A DNA stretch of 64,000 nt from JAKEFM01 sp035695825 (GCA_035695825.1 DASRRH010000023.1:1-64000); one strand, 5' to 3'; shown: positions 24,706-34,049, numbered from the stretch's first letter. The notes: a model not told the origin generated them from the sequence alone. Made by a program: numbers and translations.

Positions 24706-24885
24706 GTGGACCCCATAACCCGCAAGATCCCCTGCGACGGCTGCGGCCGCGAGGTCGCCGAGGAGAACGCGATCCCCCTCGTGTGGGGCGAAGAGACGCT
24801 CTACTTCTGCTCGCCGGAGTGCGAGCAGAAGCAGAAGGTCCCCGAGCAGATCGAGATCGACCAGGACGAGGACCGCGGCGCCTGA
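24706..24885 (+). CDS. Small zinc-finger protein (CxxC...CxxxC)
   Basis: The product is 59 residues from GTG 24706; a TTG at 24667 would add 13 residues with no sign of coding. IPCDGCGREV and FCSPECEQK give a CxxC plus CxxxC zinc site as in TRASH/MYM-type fingers, followed by an acidic tail. Such small proteins often act in metal sensing or as adaptors. No ribosome binding site is seen; a TATCCC at 24690-24695 could serve as a -10 for a short-leader transcript. Confidence 0.6.
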   Translation: MDPITRKIPCDGCGREVAEENAIPLVWGEETLYFCSPECEQKQKVPEQIEIDQDEDRGA

Positions 24886-24901
24886 CGGGCGGCGCCGGCG
24901 G

Positions 24902-25345
24902 TCAGCCCGGGGTCTTCTGCGGGCGCGTTCCGCGCCCCGCGAGCTCGCGCAGGCCGATCGGGAGTCCGACGAGTCCGAGGGAGGCCGTCCCCACGATCGC
25001 CGCGGCGATGAAGAACCCGGTCTGATCGGTGCCTCCGGTCACGGCCCCCGCGATCCCCAGGCCGATGCCGACCATCACCCCGATCCAACCCACCCCGACG
25101 AGGAATCCGAAGAACCCTCCCACGCGCTCGCGCTCCTCCCCCGTCCGGCGGCCTCGGGAGTCCCCCCCGATGCCGTGGAGCATCTCGGCCATCTCCTCCT
25201 TCGTCACCTTTCCGGACTCGAGCATCCGGACGTAGAGGTCGTGGCGGAGTTTCGCCAGGCGAGTCCTCTGCGCGGCACGGATCGCCGTCATCACGACGAC
25301 GACGATGGCCAGCAAGAAGAAGGCGAAAAACTCCTGCGAGTGCAT
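24902..25345 (-). CDS. Small membrane protein with three predicted helices
   Basis: The product is 147 residues. The N-terminal helix is FFAFFLLAIVVVVMTAI, followed by a charged cytoplasmic segment (RHDLYVRMLESGKVTKEEMAEML), then two helices (GVGWIGVMVGIGLGIAGAV and IAAAIVGTASLGLVGLPIGL). The linker resembles SHOCT-like short helical segments found in bacterial membrane proteins. The function is unknown. It converges with the zinc-finger gene and its start faces the SDR gene's 3' end. Confidence 0.6.
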   Translation of the reverse strand: MHSQEFFAFFLLAIVVVVMTAIRAAQRTRLAKLRHDLYVRMLESGKVTKEEMAEMLHGIGGDSRGRRTGEERERVGGFFGFLVGVGWIGVMVGIGLGIAGAVTGGTDQTGFFIAAAIVGTASLGLVGLPIGLRELAGRGTRPQKTPG

Positions 25346-25451
25346 CGTTCGATGAGGTCTGGACCCGCGGCGAGGCGACCATTCGCCCGGCCGGCCCCGT
25401 TATTGAACCGCGCTTCGCCTCCCCCCTCCAGCCGGGGCGCCCGCCGAGGGG

Positions 25452-26222
25452 CTACCCACCGGTGAGGACGGATCCGCCGTTCACGTCGAGGATGGTTCCC
25501 GTGACGTGCCAGGCGAGGTCGGAACAGAGGAAGAGGACCGCCCCGGCGACGTCCTCCGGTTCGGCGACGCGGCCGAGGGGGATCGAGGCGGCGATCCGCC
25601 TTCTCCCCGCTCCGCGCAGCGAGGAGGCGGTCATGTCCGTCCGCACCCACCCGGGCGCGACCGCGACGACCCGGATGCCACGGGGGCCCAGCTCCACGGC
25701 GAGGGACTTCGTGAGGCCGTGCATCCCCTCCTTCGAGGCGGCGTAGTGCGAGTGGTAGGCCTCGCCGCGCCGGCCCGCCGTCGAGGTCACGTTCACGACG
25801 ACGCTTCCGCGTCGCATCCGGGGGACGGCCTCCCGCACGCAGTGGAAGGCGCCGTATAGGTTCGGCCGCAGGTGCGCGTCGAGGTCCTCGTCCGTCATCC
25901 GCGCGATCGGAGCCAGGCGCGCGCGCCAGACGCCGGCGTTGTTGACGAGAAGGTCGAGCCGGCCTCCGAAGGCGCGGTCGAAGGCGCGGAACATCGCCCG
26001 CACGGCGCGCGGGTCCCCGACGTCCGCGTGGAGGGCGACGGCCTTCCCCCCCTCCTTCTCGATCTGCCGCAGGACGGCCCGCGCTGCCCGCCCGTCTGCG
26101 CGGTAGTTCAAGCCGACCGCGGCCCCCGCCCGGGCGAGAAGGAGGGCGACCGCCCGTCCGATCCCGCGCGAGGCGCCCGTGACGAGGGCGGTCTTCCCCG
26201 AGAGGTCGATCTCGACGGCCAT
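25452..26222 (-). CDS. Short-chain dehydrogenase/reductase (FabG-like)
   Basis: The product is 256 residues from ATG 26222. TGASRGIGRAVALLL is the NAD(P) loop, NNAGV the structural motif, TSTAG carries the catalytic Ser and YAASKEG the Tyr-x3-Lys. The C-terminus DVNGGSVLTGG is FabG-like. It could be a 3-oxoacyl-ACP reductase or another NADP reductase; standing alone without other fab genes argues for a more specialised substrate. Readings that extend upstream to 26810 are antisense to the next gene. Confidence 0.88.
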   Translation of the reverse strand: MAVEIDLSGKTALVTGASRGIGRAVALLLARAGAAVGLNYRADGRAARAVLRQIEKEGGKAVALHADVGDPRAVRAMFRAFDRAFGGRLDLLVNNAGVWRARLAPIARMTDEDLDAHLRPNLYGAFHCVREAVPRMRRGSVVVNVTSTAGRRGEAYHSHYAASKEGMHGLTKSLAVELGPRGIRVVAVAPGWVRTDMTASSLRGAGRRRIAASIPLGRVAEPEDVAGAVLFLCSDLAWHVTGTILDVNGGSVLTGG

Positions 26223-26459
26223 CGGGGGGGTGAGTCTACTTTGCGCCGGCCTCGTCTTGTCGACCTCGGCGCGCGGATGACGCCCGGATCGGAGAGGGAG
26301 AGCGCGTAGAAGGTCCGCGCCGGATCGACCCGACGGCCCCGGGAGGAAAGCGGGCGGTGGAGCGACGTTCGTCCCTCGGGCAGGAGTGTCTAGCGCGCTC
26401 GCTCCGCGGATTGCGAGTCCGGCGCGGTCGACGAGAATCAGGCCGCCGCCACGAACTCG

Positions 26460-27464
26460 ATGGGAACCGTTCTCGCCTCTTCCCTGCCAGTCCTCGCCCT
26501 CGCCCTCGCCTCCGGCTGCACCTTCTCGAATTCCCTGGCCCCTGCCTCCGCCGCCCAGGATTCGGCCCCCCCGTCGAGAACTCCCTACGACGCCCTGGCT
26601 CCCTACATCCCTTCGGGAATGGAGAGTCTGATGTTCCTCGACTTCGCCAGCGAAGGAATCCCGGAACGGCTTCGCCCCCCAGGCGAGAAAGAGGAGGCAC
26701 CCAAAGGCCTCAAAGACCCGACTTTCCGGGTCCAGCAAATCGCGCGGCCCGTCCGCGGTCTCTATGCGGGCAGGAGATTCTCCGTGCGGGGGCCGGGGTT
26801 CGGCGACCATGAGGGAGTCGAGGTCTACGAGTCGGAGAAAGAGATACCGAACCTCGCCGAGGTGATGAAATCCTGGAGGGAGTGGCAGAAGGAGTCCCTC
26901 GGAGGGGTCGACGCCTACTCCGCCCCCCCGGAGTTGGAGGGCCCCCTCGAGACCTGGATCGCCGCTCCCACGAAGAGGATCCTCCTCGTCGCCACGCGGC
27001 GCGCGATTCTGGAGGAGTCTTTGCTCCGGAAGGGCGCCAACCTCGTCTCCGTCCTCGCATCCATGGGCTGCGAGCGGGCCATCGATTGGAAGTCCCCGGT
27101 CGTCATCGTCCGACGGTACGACGCGGAGAACGAGGCGGACATCTACTCCCCGCTCAACACGAAGGCGAAGGGGATCGCGCCCATGACCCGAGGGTTCAAC
27201 GTGGATGGGCTGCTCCTCGAGTACCGCGCCGGAGAGGCCCCGGGGCTCCGCGCGTGGGTCCGGACCGAAGAACCGGAGTCCTCGAGGCGCTACTTCGAGG
27301 AGCTCCTCTGGCCGAAGCCCGACGCAGGCTCTTCGCCGGACCTACTCTCCGCCTCCCCCTCCGCGCCCGGAGAGATCCTGCTGGAAGGGACGTTTCCGGC
27401 AAGCGTCCCCCCCGGGCTTCCCCTCGTCCTTTTCATGGCGTTCGGCTTGAACTTCGTCCTCTAG
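26460..27464 (+). CDS. Putative lipoprotein of unknown function
   Basis: The product is 334 residues. The N-terminus SSLPVLALALASGCTFSN is a signal peptide with a lipobox-like ASGC, so Cys20 may be lipidated. The mature part has a Pro/Ser-rich linker, then a mixed alpha/beta region (ETWIAAPTKRILLVATRRAILEE, SPVVIVRRYDAENEADIYS). I do not recognise the family. The 237 bases upstream hold no clear promoter. It converges on the gene at 27605-28720. Confidence 0.55.
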   Translation: MGTVLASSLPVLALALASGCTFSNSLAPASAAQDSAPPSRTPYDALAPYIPSGMESLMFLDFASEGIPERLRPPGEKEEAPKGLKDPTFRVQQIARPVRGLYAGRRFSVRGPGFGDHEGVEVYESEKEIPNLAEVMKSWREWQKESLGGVDAYSAPPELEGPLETWIAAPTKRILLVATRRAILEESLLRKGANLVSVLASMGCERAIDWKSPVVIVRRYDAENEADIYSPLNTKAKGIAPMTRGFNVDGLLLEYRAGEAPGLRAWVRTEEPESSRRYFEELLWPKPDAGSSPDLLSASPSAPGEILLEGTFPASVPPGLPLVLFMAFGLNFVL

Positions 27465-27604
27465 GGAGGATCCCCTGGGGTTCGGGCAGGGGTTGGTTCG
27501 GGAGGGGAACGGAGGCGCTTCCGAGCCGCAAGACCGGCGCTCCTGCTCCGCCCCCGGTGCCGGGGGGGATGGTGCGCCTCGGCGCTCTGCCGCGCCCGCC
27601 CGGC

Positions 27605-28720
27605 CTAGTGACCGAGGCGCCGGTGGGAGTCGACGTACTCCCTCACGGTCCGCGAGAACCCGTCGTCCCGCTTCCCGTCGGGATCGTAGAGCGCGAGAAA
27701 GCGCTCGAAGCAGGAGATCGCCGATCCGACGCTCTTGCGGAAGTCGAAGGACCGGGCGAGGTCGTAGAGCCCCCAGGTCGAGGTCGGGTCCTTCGCCACG
27801 CACTCCGTGAGGAGGTCGATCGAGAGCTTCCAGCGCTCGTGGAGGCGGAGCTTCGCGACCTCCGGGTCGGGCGGAGGCGCCTTCCTCCCCTGCTCCGGAG
27901 GGAGCCACCGCATGGCTTCGGTCCTCCGCTTCTCCGCGGCCGCGAGGCGCTGGTGGAGTCCCTCGAGCGCCTCCGCCCGCTCGGCGAGGCACGCGGGGAG
28001 GAGGAGGGCCCGCTCGAGCACGCCCGCCTTTTTCTCCGCCTCCTGGCCGAGTTCCGAAAGATCCTCCTCGGAGGTCAGCTTCCCGGCCACCGCCACCTGA
28101 ATCGTCTGCGCGACCCGCTCCTTCGGAGCGCGCGCCCCCGGCGAGAAGCCGAGGAGCGTCTCGGCGTCGGCCGCCGCGCGCTCGACCGCGGGAGAGAGGA
28201 GGGCCATCCGGCCGAAGAGCTCGGCGACGTCGCCCGCCTCGAAGAGGACCCGGGAGTCGGGGAGGAGGTCGAGCGTGCGCAGGGTGGCGCGGTAGACCGA
28301 GGCGATCTCCGCCCCCTTCCCGAGGAGCGGCTCCGCGCAGCGGAAGACGGGGTCGTGGACCATCTCGGCCGCGGCCGCCCGCGCGTCCGGGACGAGCGCG
28401 CGCAGATCGGCGAGTCGCGGCGAGGCGTAGGGGCGGAACGAGGCGAAGAGATCGGCGAAGGCATCTCGCTTCTCCGGACCGAGGAAGCGCTCCGCGTAGC
28501 GCCGCTTGAGGAGGTCCTCCCGAAGGCTCGCGATTCCACGTTCGAGCGCGTCGATCGGATCCCGGAGCGAGCGGACGAAGGCGCGGTCCTCCGGGCGATC
28601 CGACTTCCAGATCCGCGCGAACTCCTTGCGCCCCGCGCTCCGCCAGTCGAACGGCGGGGCGGCGCGACTCGCAGGGTCCTGGGCGGCGAGGGGGAGGAGG
28701 AGGAGCGCGAGGCCGGGCAC
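27605..28720 (-). CDS. Exported helical protein of unknown function
   Basis: The product is 371 residues from GTG 28720, which starts a short signal peptide (PGLALLLLPLAAQ). The rest is almost all helical and charged. The C-terminal 80 residues, with LTECVAKDPTSTWGLYDLARSF and SAISCFERFLALYDPDG, look like one or two tetratricopeptide-type repeats. No catalytic motif is visible. The gap 27465-27604 contains nothing I can support. Confidence 0.6.
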   Translation of the reverse strand: MPGLALLLLPLAAQDPASRAAPPFDWRSAGRKEFARIWKSDRPEDRAFVRSLRDPIDALERGIASLREDLLKRRYAERFLGPEKRDAFADLFASFRPYASPRLADLRALVPDARAAAAEMVHDPVFRCAEPLLGKGAEIASVYRATLRTLDLLPDSRVLFEAGDVAELFGRMALLSPAVERAAADAETLLGFSPGARAPKERVAQTIQVAVAGKLTSEEDLSELGQEAEKKAGVLERALLLPACLAERAEALEGLHQRLAAAEKRRTEAMRWLPPEQGRKAPPPDPEVAKLRLHERWKLSIDLLTECVAKDPTSTWGLYDLARSFDFRKSVGSAISCFERFLALYDPDGKRDDGFSRTVREYVDSHRRLGH

Positions 28721-28819
28721 GAGACGCCCGAGTCTAGAGGGAGGGCTTTCCCTTGTAACGGGTCGCCCCTATGCGCCCCGCCTGCCCGGGGTTGAAATGC
28801 TCGGGCCACCTTACACCCG

Positions 28820-29446
28820 ATGGTCCGGAAGGATCGCCCGCGGGACCCTCTCGGGCCCGACATCTCGCGACGCGTGCTCCTCAAGGGCTTCGGCCTCGCC
28901 GCCGCCGGCGCCGCGGCCGCCCCCGGCTGCGCAATCCCGGTCCCTGCGGAGCGGACGGTCCGAAAGCTCGGCCCCGGGCCGACCCCCGTCGCGTTCACGC
29001 TGAACGGCAGGAGGACCCGCCTCGAGGTCGAGCCCCGGCTGACCCTCCTCGACGCGCTCCGTGAGCGCCTCGACCAGACGGGCCCGAAGGAGGTCTGCGA
29101 CCGCGGAGCCTGCGGCGCCTGCACCGTGATCCTCGACGGGAGGCCCGTGAACGCCTGCATGGTCCTCGCGGTCGACTGCGAGGGGCGCGACGTCCTGACC
29201 GTCGAGGGGATCGGGACCCCGGAGAGTCTCGACCCGACGCAGCGCGCGTTCTGCGAGACCGACGCCCTCCAGTGCGGCTTCTGCACGCCCGGGATGGTGA
29301 CCTCGGTCTACGCGCTGCTTCGCCACAATCCGAATCCGACCCCCGAGCAGGTCCGCGAGGCCTGCGCCGGGAACCTCTGCCGCTGCGGGACCTACCCGAA
29401 GGTCTTCGAGGCGGCGCTCCGCGCCGCGCGAGGGAGGAAGGCGTGA
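28820..29446 (+). CDS. [2Fe-2S] subunit of a molybdenum hydroxylase, Tat-exported (PaoA/YagT-like)
   Basis: The product is 208 residues. The N-terminus SRRVLLKGFGLAAAGAAAAPG is a twin-arginine signal. The first cluster is CDRGACGACTVILDG with a later NAC, the second is CGFCTPG and CAGNLCRCGTYP, the two [2Fe-2S] motifs of the xanthine-oxidase family. The Tat signal places the enzyme in the periplasm, as with E. coli PaoABC. Its stop overlaps the molybdopterin-subunit GTG by four bases. Confidence 0.9.
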   Translation: MVRKDRPRDPLGPDISRRVLLKGFGLAAAGAAAAPGCAIPVPAERTVRKLGPGPTPVAFTLNGRRTRLEVEPRLTLLDALRERLDQTGPKEVCDRGACGACTVILDGRPVNACMVLAVDCEGRDVLTVEGIGTPESLDPTQRAFCETDALQCGFCTPGMVTSVYALLRHNPNPTPEQVREACAGNLCRCGTYPKVFEAALRAARGRKA

Positions 29447-31674
29447 GGCGGCGGCGGGCCGACAAGGGGACCTTCGGGTTCGCGGGGAAGACGAGGGAGG
29501 TCGACCTCAAGCTCGAGCCGGACCGGCCGCGACCCTGGGATGTCTCGACGAAGTTCAACGTGGTCGGGACGGCCGTCCCGCGCGTCGACGGCCCCGCCAA
29601 GACGACGGGACGCGCGAAGTACACCTTCGACGTGAGCCTCCCGGGGATGCTCTCCGCGTCGGTCCTGCGCTCGCCGCACGCGCACGCCAAGGTCGCCTCG
29701 ATCGACGCCTCGCGGGCCCGCGCGATGGGCGGCGTCCGCGCGGTCAAGACCTACGAGGGGAGGACCGTCAAGTTCGCCGGGGAGGAGGTCGCCGCGGTCG
29801 CCGCCGTCTCCCCCGACGTCGCCGAGGACGCGCTCGAGGCGATCCGCGTCGTCTACGATCCCCTCCCCTTCGTCGCGACCCTCGAGGAGGCGATGCGGGA
29901 GGGGGCGCCACGCGTCCACGCCCGGCGCGCGAACGTCGACGAGAGCGGGCCGCAGGAGAACGGGGACGTCGAGAAGGGGTTCGCGCAAGCCGAGGCCGTC
30001 CTCGAGGCGACCTACCGCACGCAGGTCCAGACCCACGCCCCGCTCGAGACCCACGGCTTCGTCGCGCGTTGGGAGGGGGACGAGCTCACCGTATGGGCCT
30101 CGACGCAGGGGACCTTCTCCGTCCGCGAGGACCTGGCGGCCCACTTCAAGATCCCCGCCTCCAAGGTCCGCGTGATCGCGGAGCACGTGGGGGGAGGCTT
30201 CGGAGCGAAGTTCGGCGCGGGCTTCTGGGGGGTCTGCGCGGCGGAGCTCGCGCGCGAGGCGGGCGCGCCCGTGAAACTCATGCTCGACCGGAAGGGGGAG
30301 CATGTCGCTGCAGGAAATCGCCCCGACTCGATCCAGAAGATGCGGGCCGGGATCAAGAAGGACGGGACGGTCACCGCCTGGGAAGTCCGGACGTGGGGCA
30401 CGGCCGGGATCGGCGGAGGCGCGGGCGTCGCCAACCCGATGATCTACGACCTCGGCGCGACCCGGAAATGGGAGGCGGACGTCTACACGAACGCGGGCCC
30501 CGGCTGCGCGATGCGCGCGCCGGGCCACCCGCAGGGCTCCTTCGCCCTCGAGGGGATGCTCGACGAGCTCGCCGCGGCGATCGGGATCGACCCTCTCGAC
30601 CTGCGCCTCAAGATCGACGGCCACCCCGCGCGCCAGGAGCAGTGGCGGATCGGCGCGGCGAAGATCGGCTGGCAGCGGCGCGCGACGCTGAACGATGGCG
30701 CGGGGCGCCTCCGCCGCGGCCTCGGCTGCGCCGCCTCGACGTGGGGGAACGCGGGCGGCGAGGGGGTCCAGGTCGGCGTCGCGATCCACCCCGACGGCTC
30801 GGTCGAGGTCCGCAACGGCTGCCAGGACATCGGCACCGGGACGCGCACGCTGATGGCGGTGATCGCCGCCGAGGAGATCGGCGTCGAACCCTCTCGCATC
30901 TCGGTCCGGCTCGGCGACACGCGCCTCGGAGTCGGCCCAGCGAGCGGCGGCTCGACGACGGCCCCCAGCGTCGGCCCGGCCGTCCGCGAGGGCGCCTGGC
31001 GCGCGAAGCGGGCGCTCTTCGAGAAGGTCGCGGATCGGCTCGGAGCGAAGGCCGCGGACCTCGATTCGCGGGGAGGACGGATCTTCGTCCGCGACGACCC
31101 TTCGAAGTCGATCGCCTGGGGCGAAGCCTGCGCGAGCCTCGGCGCGACCCCGATCGAGGTGACGGGGGAGCGGCGCCGCAACTTCGGCGGATGGCGCGGC
31201 GACAACGCGGGCTGTCAGTTCGCGGAGGTCGAGGTCGACGCGGCGACGGGAGTCGTCCGCGTCCGCAAGGTCGTCGCGATCCAGGACGCCGGCACCGTGA
31301 TCGACCGGCTCACCTTCGAGAGCCAGGTGATCGGCGGCGTCATCCAGGGCCTCTCCTTCGCCCTGTTCGAGGAGCGCGTGATGGACCGGCGCTTCGGGGT
31401 GATGCTCAACCCGAATCTCGAGACCTACAAGATCGCGGGCTCGCTCGACATGCCCGAGATCGAGGCGATCCCGTTCGAGATCCGACCGGGCCTCAACGAC
31501 TGCGGGATCCTCGGCCTCGGGGAGCCGCCGGTGATCCCGACGGCCGCGGCGATCGGGAACGCCGTCTCCCACGCGATCGGCGCCCGGGCCCGCGAGCTCC
31601 CGATCACGCCCGCGCGGGTGCTCGCCGCGCTCGCCGCTCGCGAGAACCCCCCCGCGCCGGAGGGGGGACGATGA
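29443..31674 (+). CDS. Molybdopterin-binding subunit of aldehyde/xanthine-type oxidoreductase (PaoC/YagR-like)
   Basis: The product is 743 residues from GTG 29443 (GTGA overlap). It contains VPRVDGPAKTTGRAKYTFDV at the start of the hammerhead domain, HVGGGFGAKFG, MRAPGHPQGSFALE and NGCQDIGTGTRT. Near the C-terminus is LGLGEPPVIP, whose Glu is the catalytic base of the family. It binds the molybdenum cytosine-dinucleotide cofactor. The oxidised substrate is probably an aldehyde or heterocycle; sequence alone cannot settle which. It has no signal and would ride out with the Tat subunit. Confidence 0.9.
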   Translation: MRRRRADKGTFGFAGKTREVDLKLEPDRPRPWDVSTKFNVVGTAVPRVDGPAKTTGRAKYTFDVSLPGMLSASVLRSPHAHAKVASIDASRARAMGGVRAVKTYEGRTVKFAGEEVAAVAAVSPDVAEDALEAIRVVYDPLPFVATLEEAMREGAPRVHARRANVDESGPQENGDVEKGFAQAEAVLEATYRTQVQTHAPLETHGFVARWEGDELTVWASTQGTFSVREDLAAHFKIPASKVRVIAEHVGGGFGAKFGAGFWGVCAAELAREAGAPVKLMLDRKGEHVAAGNRPDSIQKMRAGIKKDGTVTAWEVRTWGTAGIGGGAGVANPMIYDLGATRKWEADVYTNAGPGCAMRAPGHPQGSFALEGMLDELAAAIGIDPLDLRLKIDGHPARQEQWRIGAAKIGWQRRATLNDGAGRLRRGLGCAASTWGNAGGEGVQVGVAIHPDGSVEVRNGCQDIGTGTRTLMAVIAAEEIGVEPSRISVRLGDTRLGVGPASGGSTTAPSVGPAVREGAWRAKRALFEKVADRLGAKAADLDSRGGRIFVRDDPSKSIAWGEACASLGATPIEVTGERRRNFGGWRGDNAGCQFAEVEVDAATGVVRVRKVVAIQDAGTVIDRLTFESQVIGGVIQGLSFALFEERVMDRRFGVMLNPNLETYKIAGSLDMPEIEAIPFEIRPGLNDCGILGLGEPPVIPTAAAIGNAVSHAIGARARELPITPARVLAALAARENPPAPEGGR

Positions 31675-32642
31675 GGGCCTTCGCCTACGCCCTCCCCCGC
31701 TCCCTCGAGGAGGCGCGCGAGGCGCTCCGCGAGGTGGGCTCGGTCCCGAAGGCCGGCGGCGTCGATCTCCTCGACCACCTGAAGGAGCGGCTGGTCGCGC
31801 CGGACACCCTCGTCTCGCTCCGCGCCGTCCCGGGGCTCGACCGGATCGAGGAGCGCGACGGGTCGATCCGGATCGGCGCGCTCGTCACGCTCGCGCGGAT
31901 CGCCGAGGACCCCGCCGTCCGCGCGCTGGCGACGGCGCTGGCGAGCGCCGCCGGCGACGCCGCGACCCCGCAGATCCGGAACCTCGCGACCGCCGGAGGG
32001 AACCTCGCTCAGAAGACGCGCTGCTGGTACTACCGCAACCGCGACCTCCCCTGCCTCAAGCGGGGCGGGAGCGAGTGTCCCGCCCTCGACGGGCGGAATC
32101 GCTACCACGCGATCCTCGCCTACGACCGCTGCCCCTCGGTCCACGCGAGCAATCTCGCCCCGGCGCTCCTCGCGCTCGGCGCGCGGGTCCGCGCCGTCGG
32201 CGAGAAGGGGGGGCGTGAGATCGCGATCGACGACTTCTTCGTGAACGACCCGAAGGACCTCGCACGCGAGAACGTCCTCACCCCGGGGGAGCTGATCACG
32301 GAGGTGATCGTCCCCGCCTCCGGCCTCCGCAGCGCCTACCGCGAAGTGCGCGAGAAGCAGTCCTTCGACTGGCCGCTCGTCTCCGCGGCGGCCTCGGTCC
32401 GCCTCGAGAACGGCCGGATCGCCGACCTCCGCGTCGCGCTCGGCGCCGTCGCGCCCGTCCCGCTGCGCGCGAGGGAAGTCGAGGAGGCCCTGAGGGGAAC
32501 GGCCCCGGATCCCGCGGCCGTCCGCGCGGCCGCCTCCCGCGCGTTCGCCGGAGCGCGCCCGCTCGCGGAGAACGAGTTCAAGTTGCCGGCGGGGATCGCC
32601 TGTCTCTCCGACGCGATCCTCGCGGCGATCGGACCCTCGTGA
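31671..32642 (+). CDS. FAD subunit with extra Fe-S site (PaoB/YagS-like)
   Basis: The product is 323 residues from ATG 31671 (ATGA overlap). The FAD site includes PKAGGVDLLDHLKERL and QIRNLATAGGNLAQKTRC. Between the FAD-binding and C-terminal domains are four Cys, in KTRCWYYRNRDLPCLKRGG, ECPALDG and YDRCPSVHASN, the pattern that binds a [4Fe-4S] cluster in PaoB and 4-hydroxybenzoyl-CoA reductase but not in xanthine dehydrogenases. That places the operon in the aldehyde-oxidoreductase branch. Gene order is Fe-S, Mo, FAD rather than Fe-S, FAD, Mo. Confidence 0.88.
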   Translation: MRAFAYALPRSLEEAREALREVGSVPKAGGVDLLDHLKERLVAPDTLVSLRAVPGLDRIEERDGSIRIGALVTLARIAEDPAVRALATALASAAGDAATPQIRNLATAGGNLAQKTRCWYYRNRDLPCLKRGGSECPALDGRNRYHAILAYDRCPSVHASNLAPALLALGARVRAVGEKGGREIAIDDFFVNDPKDLARENVLTPGELITEVIVPASGLRSAYREVREKQSFDWPLVSAAASVRLENGRIADLRVALGAVAPVPLRAREVEEALRGTAPDPAAVRAAASRAFAGARPLAENEFKLPAGIACLSDAILAAIGPS

Positions 32643-32878
32643 CGCGCGCGAAGGAACCCTCTCCCGCGGCGGAGGGGACCTGCCTCCGCCTCCGGACGAA
32701 GACGATGTACACGCCCGTCTCGCGTCCGGAGCCCGACCCGCAGCGCTCCTGGCGCACGGCCCCCTACTGGTGCCAGCGCACGATGCGTCCCGTCGGCCCG
32801 GACGGCGACCCGGTGGACCCGCGGGCATGCGTTCGCGAACGCGCCTGTTTCGAGGGGTCGGGGCCTCGATCGGAATGA
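32639..32878 (+). CDS. Small Cys-rich protein coupled to the oxidoreductase operon
   Basis: The product is 79 residues from GTG 32639, which overlaps the FAD-subunit stop. It reads CLRLRTKTMYTPVS, then APYWCQRT, GPDGDPVDPRAC and ERACF: four conserved-looking Cys spaced over 60 residues. I recall small planctomycete proteins of the same plan (C-LR-K-M, WC-T, GPDG, C, C), so it is probably a real family, perhaps a zinc or cluster-binding accessory. The function is unknown. No signal peptide. Confidence 0.6.
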   Translation: MTRAKEPSPAAEGTCLRLRTKTMYTPVSRPEPDPQRSWRTAPYWCQRTMRPVGPDGDPVDPRACVRERACFEGSGPRSE

Positions 32879-33870
32879 CCGCGGCGCCGCGCGTCGCTCC
32901 TCGAACCTTCCGGCTCGCCCCCCTCCTCGGTTCGCTCCCCCTCGCGACGTTCCTCGCCGCGGCGAGGGCGCAGGACCCGGCGGCCTCCCGGCCCTGGCAG
33001 GAACCCCCCGGCGCCCGGGCGAGAATCGCGGAGATCGCGGCCTTCGGCGAGGGGCTCGGCCTCCCTCCGACCTCGAACTTCCGGACGTTCGAGCCCTCGA
33101 TCGGCGGGATCCACATCCTCTACGCGACCCCTCGCTTCGCCCTCGGCCGCCACTACAACGACATCTACGTCACGCACGGCCACGACCGCGCCGCCATCGA
33201 GCGGGCCGCCGAGGTCTTCCGGAGGCGCGGAAGGGAGGTCCGGATCGAGACGGTCGAGGCGGTGGCGGAGGGAGGCTGCCCGGTCACGCGGGCGCTCCTC
33301 GAGGATTCCCCCTCCCGCCAGGCCTACGTCGTCCTCCACGAGAACGCCCACGTCGCGCTCCGCTCCGACCTCCGGATCGAGGAGCCGGTCGCGGACGTGA
33401 TCGCGTCGATCGGCTCGGAGGCGTACTTCCGGGAGGCGCAGGGAGGAATTTCGGACTCGCTGCGGGTTTGCCGGGAGGACCGCGCCCGCAACGACCGGCT
33501 CTTCGCCTTCGTCGAGGAGGTCTACGAGAAGCTCGCCTCGCTCTACGCGACGCTCCCGGAGGACGCGGAGGTCCGGGAGCGGCTCCGGCGCGAAGCGCTC
33601 GAGGAGGCGCGGCGGTCCTTCGCGCGGCAGTTCGACGCGCGCGAGTGCGGATTCGCCGCGGAGGACCTAAACGACGCGCTCCTCACCCGCCTCCACACCT
33701 TCGCCCATCACCGCCCGCTCGCCTTCGCCGCCGCGGCTTCGTTCGGGCAAACCGACGAGGCCGTGGCAACCCTGATCCGCCTGCCGACGTCGGAGGAGCA
33801 CGCCGCGCGGATCCTCCGCGCCCTCGCGGCGCGGGGACCGGCTCTTCCCTCCACCCCCTCCGCGCGGTAG
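32875..33870 (+). CDS. Exported HExxH zinc peptidase-like protein
   Basis: The product is 331 residues from ATG 32875, which overlaps the previous stop as ATGA and gives a signal peptide (LAPLLGSLPLATFLAAARAQ). Earlier starts at 32770 or 32827 lose that. VVLHENAHVALRSD has the HExxH zinc motif at residues 155-159, with IEEPVADVIASIGSEAYF ten residues on supplying a Glu ligand. This layout resembles the predicted secreted aminopeptidase family (PF10023 type). It ends an operon of five overlapping genes, so it may process or recycle something for the exported oxidoreductase. Confidence 0.7.
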   Translation: MTAAPRVAPRTFRLAPLLGSLPLATFLAAARAQDPAASRPWQEPPGARARIAEIAAFGEGLGLPPTSNFRTFEPSIGGIHILYATPRFALGRHYNDIYVTHGHDRAAIERAAEVFRRRGREVRIETVEAVAEGGCPVTRALLEDSPSRQAYVVLHENAHVALRSDLRIEEPVADVIASIGSEAYFREAQGGISDSLRVCREDRARNDRLFAFVEEVYEKLASLYATLPEDAEVRERLRREALEEARRSFARQFDARECGFAAEDLNDALLTRLHTFAHHRPLAFAAAASFGQTDEAVATLIRLPTSEEHAARILRALAARGPALPSTPSAR

Positions 33871-34020
33871 CCGCGCCGTCCGGGGGGTCTCCTATTGATT
33901 CATCCGTTGCTGCCAGTTCGGGAAGAGGGCGTTCCCGTCGAGCCGGGGCACCGAATCCCGATCGCGACCCGGCGTTTCGAGGAAGCACGAGATGGAGGAG
34001 CCCGCGAGGAGTACGCCGGG

Positions 34021-34038
34021 GTGCTATCATGCTAGCAC
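34021..34038 (+). promoter_or_regulatory. Palindromic operator over the -10 of the toxin-antitoxin pair
   Basis: GTGCTA at 34021-34026 and TAGCAC at 34033-34038 are inverted around TCATGC. The hexamer TATCAT at 34025-34030 lies inside and fits a -10. A ribbon-helix-helix antitoxin binding here would repress its own promoter. The preceding 150 bases (33871-34020) hold no gene. Confidence 0.5.
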
Positions 34039-34049
34039 TCCGGGACCGC

